Part shown: positions 25,147 to 35,740 of the stretch, one piece after another
Position numbering within the stretch: position 1 is the first letter of the stretch
Layout of the letters: every line of letters starts with the position of its first letter
Assembly (NCBI GenBank): GCA_032718475.1
Contig: JAUCBJ010001957.1
Location: forward strand, 1-64,000
DNA: 64,000 bases
From: Nemertoderma westbladi
Taxonomy: Eukaryota; Xenacoelomorpha; Nemertodermatida; Nemertodermatidae
Direction of reading: 5' to 3'
Notes under the pieces: generated by a model
What the model was told of the DNA's origin: nothing
Databases searched by the model: none
The model's input: the letters and a program-made list of their open reading frames with translations, nothing else
Position numbers and translations under genes: made by a program

Positions 25147-26975
25147 CACTTTCTTGTATATACAAATCCTTTGATTCCATCCTGCTGCCGTATGAAATCC
25201 CTAGACTACCTAAATGTCCCGTATCTCTTGCACTGCCGTTTACTGGTGCGTTTACTATGTGATGTTTAATAAGTATGTGTTATATTTTATTGTGAATCAC
25301 TTGTTGTTATAATCGAATCTCTTAATCTTGGCTTGGCGCAAATAAACAAACTTCGACATTCCGTTTCCCAGTTACAGTTCATCATCATGTCCACTATTCA
25401 GATATCCGGACCCAGCTGCTTCTCAATCATGAGGTGTTAGGGCAGGTCTATTTCGTTTATTGTTTTGGTTAGCGTAGTGTAGGAGTTGGTTTGCACAGGC
25501 CATAGGATTTACACCGTAACCCGGACTAAAACCGTGATAGAATCCTAACTCTTAAGTCACAATTTGTTAAAGTTTGTCGCCCGGCCTTATTGCCATAGAC
25601 CCAAACGCAAAAGGACCGTGATTGGCAAAATGAATGGGTTTACTTACACTTTTTCTAGCACAATTCCTTTAGCGTGGGATGCGCCACCGAAAGGATTCGC
25701 TTTAAGTGCTGTTCCCAAATGCGCTTTCTTGAATGTTTTGTCGGCCCATCTGTTTTTTCTGCGAGAATTAGCCAACTTCCGAGCTGTTCGAATACCCTTA
25801 GGTTTACCTAAACACCAATAAACAAGACTGCAACAACCAACACAAACAATGAAACATTCGATTGATTAACAAATGAGCTACAGAGGTAGTGACAATGACA
25901 TTAAATTCAGAAGTTAGCCCGGTACCGGTACCGTACATTATACGTTATATTAAAATAATCAATTCAGCAATTTGATTTTTGTTTTAAATATTAGTCAGGC
26001 CAGCTGCCAGCAGTGAAGTTTTATTGTTGGCTTACTGGCTTAAAGTTAAAGACAGAAATTCAACCCTGACTGCCTGATGCTGAACAGTCTGACAGTACTA
26101 CAACTGTACAAGTACAACTACTATACTGCAGTACTGCTGCACTCTGATACTAGTCACTAGCAACTACCGGTTGCCGGTAGTGTACTACTACTAGGCCTAC
26201 CAGTCGGTACCATACCACTGTACCAGTCAGCCAGTCTGCCAGTAGCAGTAGGCCTACTGCAGTACAGCAGTACCAGAACCTGAGAACTGCTGAATGATGT
26301 CTGGCGTTTGGCTGCTTGCAGTAGGCTACCCCTACCACCTTACCTCATAGGCAGATAGGCCAGTAGGCCTACGCCTACCTCACACACACACTGCACCCTG
26401 CCAGCCTGCTGCACTGTAGTAAGTAAAGTAAGTACCGGTACTGAAGTAGGCCTCCTGCCAGCCTGCTGCCTACCGAACAACTGCTGAACTGAAGTATTAG
26501 ACCACACTACCGGTTACGGTAGGCCTACTGCACTATACAATAAACTACAATAACCCACTACAATAAACAAAGTCTAAACTCACCCATTTTGTATGTCGAA
26601 TTCTTGTACGAGCGTTAAAGAATTAGCAGATGGGAAAATTCAAAGTTATAATCCAGTTCGGTATGCCTACCTTCACAGTTTGTAGTTCTGTAGTTCCTGA
26701 AGTCTTCCTGCTGCTGTACAGCTATAGGCCTATATCTGTATTCACTCGTGTCAGCCTATAGCATATTGCAGTATTGTACACTGTTGCTGTTCTACTGCTC
26801 TAGCTGTCAACTGGTCAAGGCCTAGCTACAATAGTACAAACACCAACAGACTGAAGAAGAATACAGGAATAGGATAGTGAGGTAGAGCAGAATGCGATTT
26901 TAGCTCGTTTGTTAATCTCAGTAAACTACAGTATCTTGCATTCTTGCATTCCCTCAATTTCATGTCTATCAGTCT
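25147..26975. other. Non-coding stretch, low-complexity in the middle
   Basis: A lone fragment of the 68-bp repeat (tttcgtttattgttttggtt) sits at 25449. 26090-26540 is rich in 'cagtactg', 'accggta' and 'gtaggcctac' words, a simple-sequence-like composition. The open frames at 25564-25821 and 26150-26338 show no family and are not called. Confidence 0.45.
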
Positions 26976-26979
26976 AAAT

Positions 26980-28384
26980 CGGCCCTATACATGCCAAAAC
27001 AAGTCGATTTTTTTCGAAAAATGCCATATGCATCCATTTATTGGAATCAGAAAAACGAGGCGCATCTTTATACATTACAGTATAGCCAAGTCTTTAAGAC
27101 GTAATTATGAAGACCTAAGGAGTTATATTTTTGTCAAAACCGTCTATCTCAACTTCTGTCTATAATAGTAAATCCCAAAACCATCTATCTTTTCTAGGAT
27201 TGATTTGGGATTAATCATTAAATTTGAATTTATGGTTTCCTTTATGCCGAAACCGTCTATCTGTGTACAGTATTCTATCTGTGTATTCTGTCTAGTTGTA
27301 TTCGGTTTGATTTAATATTTAATAATTGTTCATTTTTATTTGCCAAAACATAGTCTATCTCTATGATCTACAATACAGTACAATAATGTCTGTAAACTTG
27401 CCTTATAGCCTACAATTATGCTTTTACTAGTAATGAAAAATCAACATGAATTCAAGCCAATTTTATGACCTTTATTAACATTTTGATTTGTTTTTTGGGA
27501 TGCTGATCACAAATATGACACTGAAATATATCGTACCTTGTTGATTACGGTATTTTTGGATAATTATGTGTCAATGTGTGGCACGAAAAATATAATTATA
27601 GAACAAATTTGTTAATCAACAATCATTACTAAATCAACCTTATTTTATGACATGAGGGGTTTTCTGAGACGCTGATCACTTTCTTCCCACCAGACAAGCA
27701 CTAAAAAACGATACTTGCGTTACCACTAAAGATTTTTAACGAGTTGTACTGTATAGTAATCAGCGAACTTGAAAACCAGTATTTGCTTCAGAATTACCCA
27801 AACAAAGGCACAATTTAACAGTTTGAAATTTTTCCTACAGTACTTCTACTTTTCATCCTGGGGCATCAGAATGGTACAAAAAATGACGTTTGACTTACCA
27901 GAAATATTTTTTTAAGTTTCATCGTGATCAGCGACCTCGAAAACCCGTATACCTTCGGAATTATCAAACCAAATACAACATTTTTTGTGTCTTAACCCAA
28001 TTACGTATTTAAAAATAGCCCGGCCAGATAGGGTTTATATCTGAGATAGCCTGTTTTGGCCGGCATGTAAGAATGCCTAGAACTTCAGCTTAAACAACAA
28101 ATGTATACATGCCAAAACAGATTATATCTGAGATTGACGGTTTTGACTTACAAATGTATATGAAAACAATAAGCTCTATCTCACAGTGCACTATGTAGAT
28201 CGAAGTTTCAGTTAAAAATATGCTGTTCAAAGAATGCTATGACTATAACTTACCTAGCTAATGACATAATTTCACAGGATTTCCACCAATCAGGAATCAA
28301 ATGACAGGCCTGGTATGTATTTTAGGTTTTTCTCAAAACTACGTATGTAAAAATTAGTTAGACTGTTTTGGCATTTAAGGGCCG
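26980..28384. mobile_element. Inverted-repeat element, 1,405 bp, 4-bp flanking repeat
   Basis: The left end 'cggccctatacatgccaaaa' matches the inverted right end (ttttggcatttaagggccg), giving TIRs of about 22 bp with small differences. 'aaat' flanks it on both sides (26976-26979, 28385-28388). Inside, 'gccaaaac' or its complement is repeatedly paired with 'gtctatct' (about 27140, 27180, 27250, 27345, 28055 and 28110), a sub-terminal motif set typical of transposase binding sites. There is no transposase. A 4-bp duplication is compatible with several DNA transposon superfamilies, so I do not assign one. Confidence 0.6.
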
Positions 28385-28844
28385 AAATGCTTGATGTAAT
28401 AAACTTAATATAATAATAAACGTAAAGTCTTTTGTCTGTCTGCGTCTGCCTTTATATCGACTATCGTTATCGAGGATGCGCTTTCGAATGGTCAATATTA
28501 TGAATATGAATTTGTTAATGAGTGTTGCGTTATTATCCAGTTAGCAGTGACGGGAGTACAAGACTATAGCCACTGTATGTAAATAATTGTTTAATGTCTA
28601 CTGTATTCCATTATGTCGAAACGTCCAATAGACAAGAGACTTTAGAGAAAATGAGCAAAGAAAATGGCGACAGTGTTCAGTAAAACTAAACTGATGCAGA
28701 CGATGACTCGGTTTGCTTCAGATCAAAGATTTATCACGTACATGCAGGAGATAACATTTCTAAGGTCACTTTTCAGCCTTAAAGATCCTTATTGTTTATT
28801 ATTATTATTTAGCATTATTGTTTAGACCTCCCTCGCTGCGCTCT
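28385..28844. other. Non-coding stretch
   Basis: No gene or element recognised. The segment leads into the 3' tail of a minus-strand LINE at about 28845. Confidence 0.4.
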
Positions 28845-30370
28845 CTCGTAAGTATGTATGTATGTTTTTATTGACTAAAAAGATGTACTCTATATGTACA
28901 GGAACATAAACATTTAGATTAAAAGCAGTCCAAAGAAAAACGGAATACTGTAGATATCAATACAAAAAAGTTAGGTAGACAAACTCACGGACAAAGTTCG
29001 ACAAAGAATGGAATGCAAAGTAGTACAAAACAGTTAAGATAAGTGGACAAAACGATAATAATAAACACAGAGCGGGCGTGTCGGGGTGGGGTTAGCACGT
29101 CACATACTACTATACGTACAGTAGTTTATTTATCTCGGAGATGAATGTTGGTACACTGGTTTATCCTGTGTTCCTGCCAATGTGAAGTTACTGGGTTCAC
29201 GTCCCAAGAAAGTAGATCAGCATAGTCTAATATTGTGGACACCGCAATAGGGTATATCTACTGTACCATTGTTCAATGGCCAGGTTGTGGGAGCTGGTTC
29301 TAAGCTGAGCGAATGCACATATCGGCGTATGAGTACATGTACAGTAATTATAAGCTTTTAGCCTTGGTAGGGATGGGTTTAGACTTGTGTATGTTACATA
29401 TTTAGTTTTATGTTTAGAAGACTTATCTAGAACACGATTTTTAAGTAATGTTAGTGAAGATTCTAGAATATCGCATGGGTTAGAAATGGTTAGGAAGTCA
29501 GTTAAATATTTACTGAGTTTAGAGTCTTTGGGTTAACCATTAGTGCCTCGTAAAGAGGACTCGATTCATTACCACCATTAACATCGGGTATAAATGTCTT
29601 TATAAATTTGGCTGTCCGCATTTTGATTAGGCTGCCAATTGGTGGGCGGAAAAATTCAAGATAAGGAAATTCATTGGGTGTACTGCTTTTTAAACCTAGT
29701 AAAGTTCTGAGAATCTTTCGATACTTGGATTCTACAGTAGTGGGCGTACGTCTATCTCTCCCCATGACTCGCAGTTATAGAGCACGCCATTAAGTAGACA
29801 TGAATCGAGAACAGTTTCCTTCACAACCAATGGAGCATTGGAATTTTCTCTAAGGAAATGCATAGAGTTTAAGAAAATGTTTGTTGTATCCTTTCCTGTC
29901 TTCAACAAACATATCTTGCAGTTTTCCAGAAGAGAAAATAACAGATCCCAAATATGTTTCATGTATAGATGATTTAATATCACCCGATTGAATAATGATA
30001 GGGACGCATTCATGTAAAGTAGCATTGACAGCTACTGTATGGACGCATATTCGGATTGGAAGGGTTTAGTGTAAGGTGCTTGACAGTATTCCTCTAGTTT
30101 AATGGTCTTTACTTCTGCTGATTGACATGATTGAGAAAGCGAAATCGTACCATCGGCATGGATAAGGATGTGGATGCTTTTAATTGCAGCTTCAGATACA
30201 AAACTACTAAAAATCTCAATCAGGCCGAGAGTGTACGGTAGACCAATAAAAGTATTGGGCTGCTGGGAGCACCCTGTCGTAAGGATCTTTATTTTTATTA
30301 TGCTAGAGTATTCGGATTTCAGTTCAACTACTACATACTCTCTGTGTTGAATAATAACAAAGTACATAAA
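28845..30370 (-). pseudogene. LINE reverse transcriptase, degenerate 3' part
   Basis: On the minus strand, three broken frames follow one another (30367-30032, 30025-29732, 29765-29502). The first contains 'HADGTISLSQS' followed by 'LEEYCQ', which matches the catalytic block of non-LTR reverse transcriptases (A-D-D-T-x-x-L-S), with the second Asp replaced by Gly. The next encodes 'VLDSCLLNGVLYNCESWG' and the last 'YRKILRTLLGLKSSTPN', both typical of the region after the RT domain in LINEs. The frame breaks and lost catalytic residue make it dead. The minus-strand tail ends near 28845 in a short run of catacatac, a plausible LINE 3' end. Confidence 0.7.
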
Positions 30371-30455
30371 TAACGCTGCAAAGTGCTACTGTACTTTGTA
30401 GATAAAAAAATGTAGATAAAAATAGTTATTCACCAAACCAAGCTATCTAGTGCCT

Positions 30456-30767
30456 AATGAGTGCACGTGCACAGGACTCAGTGGTGGCGTTCTGCAGAGG
30501 AATTGCCTCTGGTCAGCGAGTGAAGCGGTCTATGATTGTAAACAGATACGAATTGCTTTCTGATTCAGGAAGGTGTCCCACAAGGTCAACATGGAGACTG
30601 GCAAACCGTCGGTCGGGTTGTGGCCGATGTGTAAGTGGGGCATGTACATGATATTGCACTTTTGATGCCTGGCAACGATGGCACTCTCGGCACCATCTTC
30701 TGACATCCGATTTTAATTTGTGACAAACAAACCTGGAGGAGATGGCGCGTTGCATTGGGCGGCAACC
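30456..30767 (-). pseudogene. Integrase fragment of the CsRn1-like element
   Basis: Minus strand from 30767: 'MQRAISSRFVCHKLKSDVRR' then 'WCRECHRCQASK', the C-x2-C half of the integrase zinc domain, followed by 'RRFASLHVDLVGHLPESESN' containing the first catalytic Asp and 'YLFTIIDRFTR'. A stop follows 'DRFTR' and the sequence ends at about 30456, so the second Asp and the Glu of the catalytic triad are missing. The N-terminal His pair lies beyond the transposon insertion or was lost. Confidence 0.8.
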
Positions 30768-30773
30768 AGTATG

Positions 30774-32306
30774 TATGGTGGCCCTGAGCGGCCAAAAGTT
30801 TGTTTTTTGTAATCTTTTTTTTTGTTCACCCGACTTTTGTAAACTCGTTCGAACGACTATACAAAACTCGGGAAAACAAATCTAATTGGCTGGAGTGGTT
30901 TCTATACCAACAAACATCCAATCAAGTTTGTTTCCCCGACTTTTGCAAACTCGTTCGAACGACTTTACAAAACTCAGGAAAACAAAAGTTTGTTTTTTGT
31001 AATCTTTTTTTTTTGTTCACCCGACTTTTGTAAACTCGTTCGAACGACTTTACAAAACTCGGGAAAACAAAAGTTTGTTTTTTGTAATCTTTTTTTTTGT
31101 TCTCCCGACTTTTGCAAACTCGTTCGAACGACTTTACAAAACTCAGGGAAACAAATCTAATTGGCTGGAGTGGTTTCTCTACCAACAAACATCAAATCAA
31201 GTTTGTTTCTATAAATAAGCCAATCAGACTGAAGCTGCAGTATCCTTGATCACCTTTTTTTTATCGAATCGGTAAACAGTACCTGTGAATTAATATTAAT
31301 GTGGGCAATTTAAAAAAGATTCGATGTGGTAGCCAGGCCGATTACAGTTTTGAGTTGAACATATTCTGCATTTGAATTGTCTCATTATTAGAATATTACT
31401 TAAAATGTCTCAAAATAATTATCTTCCTTTTACATTTTCTGAAGGCTGTAACAGATTTTCTGTAAATGATTTGATAACTGTCTATTTCTATTTCCAATTC
31501 ACCGCTAAGGAGACAGCCTCTATGTTAAACTCGGTTTATTTTGAAATATGTAGATCCTGAAGGCGTAAAATCTCGCTTACGAAAAACACTTCATCGACGT
31601 ACGCGATACCATTCTAAAGGTTCTAATCACACGGTTCATATTGATGGATATGATAAGTTAAAGCCCTACGGCTTTCCAATTCATGGGGCAATAGTCGGGT
31701 TCTCAAGGAGAGTACGCTGGTTAAATGTCTTGCCGAGTAACAACGATTGACAAACAAACGATCAACAAACTTGATTGGATGTTTGTTGGTATAGAAACCA
31801 CTCCAGCCAATTAGATTTGTTTTCCCGAGTTTTGTAAAGTCGTTCGAACGAGTTTACAAAAGTCGGGTGAACAAAAAAAAAAGATTACAAAAAACAAACT
31901 TTTGTTTTCCTGAGTTTTGTAAAGTCGTTCGAACGAGTTTGCAAAAGTCGGGGAAACAAACTTGATTGGATGTTTGTTGGTATAGAAACCACTCCAGCCA
32001 ATTAGATTTGTTTTCCCGAGTTTTGTAAAGTCGTTCGAACGAGTTTACAAAAGTCGGGTGAACAAAAAAAAAAGATTACAAAAAACAAACTTTTGTTTTC
32101 CTGAGTTTTGTAAAGTCGTTCGAACGAGTTTGCAAAAGTCGGGGAAACAAACTTGATTGGATGTTTGTTGGTATAGAAACCACTCCAGCCAATTAGATTT
32201 GTTTTCCCGAGTTTTGTAAAGTCGTTCGAACGAGTTTACAAAAGTCGGGTGAACAAAAAAAAAAAGATTACAAAAAACAAACTTTTGGCCGCTCAGGGCC
32301 ACCATA
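30774..32306 (+). mobile_element. Integrase-type DNA transposon, 1,533 bp, perfect 6-bp TSD
   Basis: The ends are 'tatggtggccctgagcggcc' and its inverted copy at 32287-32306. The 6-mer 'agtatg' flanks both sides (30768-30773 and 32307-32312). The TIRs extend about 430-530 bp and consist of repeated blocks built around the palindrome 'tcgttcgaacga' (four on the left, five on the right) separated by 'tttgtaatcttttttt' and 'aattggctggagtggtttct' blocks. The right arm has one extra block. The target is the integrase gene of the minus-strand gypsy element, so this insertion is younger. Confidence 0.92.
31372..31750 (+). pseudogene. Internally deleted integrase-like transposase
   Basis: Two frames join around 31545. 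The first (from the Met at about 31405) has 'DLITVYFYFQFTAKETASML', the N-terminal helix-turn-helix region of this transposase family. The second has 'DPEGVKSRLRKTLHRRTRYH', 'HTVHIDGYDKLKPYGFPIHG' and 'AIVGFSRRVRWLNVLPSNND', the start of the rve-type DDE core with the first catalytic Asp (in HIDGYD). The linker between them and everything after SNND (second Asp and Glu) are missing, so the copy cannot transpose itself. The frame also shifts at the join. Confidence 0.8.
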
Positions 32307-32362
32307 AGTATGTGCCAGGTTATAAATTGAGTTGAAAATATGCTTAGTCTATGTAGCTAGCA

Positions 32363-33103
32363 CTATGGGACGATTGTTGCCTTAGAGATGGCGCACAGGT
32401 CGGTATAATCGCCGAAAGAGACATCTTTGAGGTTGAGTCCAGATATAGCTGTCCGATGGGATGCGATTTCGTTGGAAGAAAGCTGGTCAGCTGCCAATTG
32501 GCGGTAATCGATAGTAGGAACATGAATCGCGGAGATTGTTGCACTGACTGCCTGAGAGAGTGCATCAGCAACCACATTATCAGAACCATTGATATGGCGA
32601 ACATCGGTGGTAATCTCTGATATGTATGAGAGTTGACGAGTTTGTCGTGGTGATCTGTCGGTGGATGTAGAGAAGGCGAAAGTCAAAGGCTTGTGGTCGG
32701 TTAGGATATGGAACTTCCGGCCTTCAATAAAGTGTTGGAAATGTTTGACTGAGGTGAATATCGCCAACAGTTCACGGTCGAATGTACTGTATTTTGACTC
32801 AGCAGTAGTGGTGAGTTTCCTGGAGAAAAACGCCAGGGGTAGCCATGTATCAGAAACAGAGTTTAGCTGTTCATTTTGGGCTCCGACTGCGACATCTGAT
32901 GCATCGGTGCCGATCCTCATCTCACTCGCAGAAATAGGATGTATGAGAAGAGTTGCAGATGCTAATGTTGCCTTAGCAGCTTCAAAGGCGGACTGACATT
33001 CGGTGGTCCAAGTGATGTCTTTCCCCTTTCCCTTAGTGGCATCATGGAGAGCTGCGAGAGTGGTAACAATACATGGCATAAAACGGTGATAGCAGTTTAT
33101 CAT
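32363..33103 (-). pseudogene. RT thumb and RNase H of the CsRn1-like element
   Basis: Begins 'MINCYHRFMPC', the usual start of the RT connection region, and continues through 'MRIGTDASDVAVGA' (first RNase H Asp), 'YSTFDRELLAIFTSVKHFQH' (Glu) and 'FHILTDHKPL' (Asp), then 'VADALSQ', the end of the RNase H domain. The catalytic Asp, Glu and Asp are in place. The frame stops at 32363; about 50 bp later the 30774-32306 transposon interrupts the element, and integrase resumes on its other side. Confidence 0.85.
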
Positions 33104-33783
33104 GCCAAGGAAACGTTGTAGGGCGAGTTTTGACTTGGGGTTGGGTATTCGAGGATAGCTGCAACATTAGAGGGAAGCGGAGCGATACCAGAAGCACTAA
33201 CGCTGTGGCCAAGGTATGTTAGTTCTGATACACCGAACACACATTTACCTCTGTTTACTACCATCCCATTGTCCAGGAGGAGGCTGAATACCTGCTTTAA
33301 GTGGTTGACATGTTCCTCTGAAGTGGCGCTAGCAACGAGGATGTCATCGAGATATACAAATGCAAAGGGGACACAATGAAGGATACCATCCATAAGACGC
33401 TGAAAGGTCTGTGCTGCATTCTTAAGACCGAATGGCATTCGTAGGAACTCGAATAGCCCAAATGGTGTTATAATGGCAGTTTTTGGTATATCGCTGGCAT
33501 GTACAGGTATGTGGTGAAAACCTCGCACCAAGTCGATCTTTGAGAAAATGCTCATGTTCTCGAGTCTGGCATTAAAGTCATGGATGTGGGGTAGTGGATA
33601 ACGATCATCTATGGTGACATCGTTGAGCCGGCGGAAGTCTCCACATGGGCACCAGCCACCAGCAGGTTTGGGGGCGATATGGAGGGGAGAGGACCAAGGT
33701 GAATTAGATCGGTGAATGATTCCGAGTTCCTCCATTTTGGCAAATTCTGCCTTGGCGATGGCTAACTTGTCTGTATTGAGGCA
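33100..33783 (-). pseudogene. Reverse transcriptase of the CsRn1-like element
   Basis: The frame is open from 33783 and contains 'SNSPWSSPLHIAPKPAGGW', 'FSKIDLVRGFHHIPVHASD' (first catalytic Asp), 'FLRMPFGLKNAAQTFQRLMD' and 'FVYLDDILVAS' (the Y-x-D-D box). These are RT motifs in the right order and spacing for Ty3/gypsy. The frame shifts near 33135, after 'LEYPTPS', into the next frame, where RT connection and RNase H continue. All RT catalytic Asp residues are present, but the upstream stop and downstream shift mean no full-length polyprotein. Confidence 0.85.
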
Positions 33784-34425
33784 TCATGCATGAGCGTGGA
33801 GAGGTGGTCCCTCCTTTGTGAGAATGTGGTGTTCCACGCCATGTTTATTGGAGGCTTCAGCAAAGAAACGAGGAATAAGGAGATCAGGGTACTCGTCTAT
33901 AATCTTGTCAAAGGCACTCTCAGATGGGGCATGGATGCCGGAAATGGAGGCCTGAATAGTGGATTCCTGGGGTGGGATCGTGGAAAGCAGCTCCATGTCT
34001 AGAAGGCGGCGCCCAGCCATGTCGATCGCTAAATGGTTATCTGTGAAAAAGTCGGCACCGAGTATGGGCTGAGAAACATCAGCAAGACGAAACTCGTGGG
34101 TGAATGATCGACAACATAGGAGAAGAGGGATGATTTGTGTACCCCAAGTGCGGATGATTGTGTCATTGGCGGCTATGAGAGACTCAGTTCAAGAGTTGAA
34201 CCGTTTGTCGTGGGCAGAGGCAGGGTAGACTGAGTAATCTGCACCGCAGTCGACAAAGAAGTTGCGACCAGAGCGGCGGTCACTGACCATCATTGTTTTT
34301 CTCATCGTCGTTTGATCAAGGCCAACCGCGGAGACGTCTAGCGGCCGGCCTGGGAGTTTCCCAAGGTTGAAAACTTGGGCCGGATTGGGGTGGCTGCATT
34401 CGGTACAAGGTGACAGAGGATGCAA
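33784..34425 (-). pseudogene. Protease region of the CsRn1-like element
   Basis: Minus-strand frames carry 'RNFFVDCGADYSVYPAS' around 34245, the retropepsin active-site region. The usual D-T-G-A is D-C-G-A here, so Thr is replaced. A stop at 34189 interrupts it. Downstream, 'LADVSQPILGADFFTDNHLA' and 'MAGRRLLDMEL' (about 34090-34000) match the second half of the protease domain in this clade. The tail reaches 'HHILTKEGPPLHAHA' and an in-frame TGA at 33784-33786, just before the RT block in the same frame. That TGA is explained most simply by CGA to TGA change at a CpG. Confidence 0.75.
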
Positions 34426-35159
34426 CCATCATGGTTGTATTTACGGGCATTTTCTCCAAATCTATCGTGGAAATAACAAAGTTCATTCCGGGCTTCTGCT
34501 CTTTGCTTTGAAGAAGGCAGCACTGAATGCGTAGAGTTGATGCCTGGGTGGCCGACATTATTGCCTGAAGCTTCAATAATGTTATCTGCCTCTATTGCCA
34601 GTTGGTCAAGCTCTGACGTTTTGGAGCTAGCCAGGATACGGCGCACTTTGATAGGCATTTGAGCCAGGAAAAGAGCAAGGAATATTGTCTCAGGGTTGCC
34701 ATTGAGAGAACGCATGTGTCGAAGCAGTCCCGATGGTGTACGATACCCAAGACCAGATAATGACAGTAATTCATTGTCTTTGGCCGCTTGAGATTTACCA
34801 AAGGTTTTGATAAGGGCTGTCTTCAAAGTTTCATAGCGATCATCAATTGGAGGGCTGAGGATAATCGATCTAACTTCTTTAGCAGTGGCATTGTCCAGAG
34901 CTGCAACGATGTAATTAAACTGTGTCTTGTTGACAGTATTCAGGGGTGTTCTCGTTTCAAACTGCGCCTCCACCTGAGCGAACCAAACTTCTGGTTCGGC
35001 TATCCAGAACACAGGGAGTTTGACAGAAACGGATGAAATTACTGCTGCAGGAGATGGATCAGTGACAGACGTTGTTAGGTTTTTGATGGCCTGAGCTAGT
35101 AGCTGTATGTCGTTTTGATCCATCGCGTGTGTTTTTGCTTTGTAAAATGAGTTCGGCAT
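34338..35159 (-). CDS. Gag of the CsRn1-like element
   Basis: About 273 codons from the ATG at 35159 (a second Met lies at 35123). The N-terminal half contains 'PVFWIAEPEVWFAQVEAQFE' and 'DNATAKEVRSIILSPP', the conserved capsid-like pattern of this clade. Near the C terminus is 'LCYFHDRFGENARKY', corresponding to the clade's C-x2-H-type zinc motif. The third ligand position usually held by Cys is Tyr here and the following Cys residues are displaced, so zinc binding is probably lost. The frame stops before protease, which lies in another frame. It would form the particle that packages the element RNA. Confidence 0.8.
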   Translation of the reverse strand: MPNSFYKAKTHAMDQNDIQLLAQAIKNLTTSVTDPSPAAVISSVSVKLPVFWIAEPEVWFAQVEAQFETRTPLNTVNKTQFNYIVAALDNATAKEVRSIILSPPIDDRYETLKTALIKTFGKSQAAKDNELLSLSGLGYRTPSGLLRHMRSLNGNPETIFLALFLAQMPIKVRRILASSKTSELDQLAIEADNIIEASGNNVGHPGINSTHSVLPSSKQRAEARNELCYFHDRFGENARKYNHDGCILCHLVPNAATPIRPKFSTLGNSQAGR

Positions 35160-35170
35160 CTGGGTCACCA

Positions 35171-35394
35171 GTTTAGCGTGAGATAGTGAGATAAGTTTAG
35201 TGTATTATTATCATTTGATCATTAAAATAATAGGTAATAAAAGTATTAATACATACATATACACGTTTATCAGTACAAAGTGTAGTGATCTAGCTAGCTA
35301 AAATAATCATTGTTTATTGTTTTGCCTAGCAACATATCCACAATCCTTAGCTGGAAAACCTAGCAGCTAACGTTCTAGTTCCAGGGTCGCCACA
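35171..35394 (-). repeat. 5' LTR of the CsRn1-like element
   Basis: On the minus strand it starts 'tgtggcgaccctggaactag' at 35394, a common start for this clade's LTRs, and runs about 220 bp to the primer site at 35170-35161 (tggtgaccca). The junction with the LINE is visible at 35395. No second LTR is present in the window for comparison, so the inner edge is set by the primer site. Confidence 0.7.
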
Positions 35395-35607
35395 ATAGAC
35401 AGCAATCCTCCCTGCGGGACTCCCCTCTTTATCAAGGCTCTGGCTGATTGAAGACAGTATACCATTTGGCTGCGTTCACTTAGGTACGATTTAAACCATC
35501 CAACAGTGGCTGTAGAAAATCCATTTGCTCGGAGTTTGAATAAGAGCAGATCGTGATCAACAGTGTCAAATGCTTTGCGCAGATCTATAAATACAACGCC
35601 AGTCATT

Positions 35608-35631
35608 CCCCCCCCCCCCCCCCCCCCCCCC
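35608..35631 (-). repeat. Poly(C) (poly(G) on minus strand), 24 nt, inside LINE RT
   Basis: 24 uninterrupted C on the plus strand, between 'cgccagtcatt' and 'atctatac'. On the minus strand it gives a run of Gly codons immediately before the RT block 'MTGVVFIDLRKAFD'. No RT has a polyglycine run there, so the tract was inserted or expanded after the LINE landed, or is an assembly artefact. Confidence 0.9.
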
Positions 35632-35740
35632 ATCTATACAGCAGCTTATTTGACGTAATTATTTAGATACATCAGACAAGTTTCAACTGAAAATCCTTTT
35701 CTGAATCCGGATTGTAAATGGTCTAATATGTTGTAGAGTA

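Larger units (their letters stand above)
30456..35394 (-). mobile_element. CsRn1-like Ty3/gypsy retrotransposon, truncated at 3' end
   Basis: Minus-strand order is 5' LTR, primer site, Gag, protease, RT, RNase H, integrase, as in Ty3/gypsy elements. The Gag C-terminal pattern 'LCYFHDRFGENARK' and a primer site starting TGGTGACCC (matching the 3' end of tRNA-Trp) point to the CsRn1 clade. The element is broken by stops and frame shifts, split by another transposon at 30774-32306, and lost from about 30456 before a 3' LTR. It is itself inserted in a LINE, between the RT fragment at 35396 and whatever followed. Confidence 0.85.

Noticed and set aside
25564-25821. 85-aa plus-strand ORF
   Set aside because: No ATG at its start, no domain, no neighbours suggesting a gene; length is compatible with chance.
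32045-32305. 86-aa ORF sharing sequence with one at 30800-31033
   Set aside because: Both are readings of the long inverted repeat arms of the 30774-32306 transposon.
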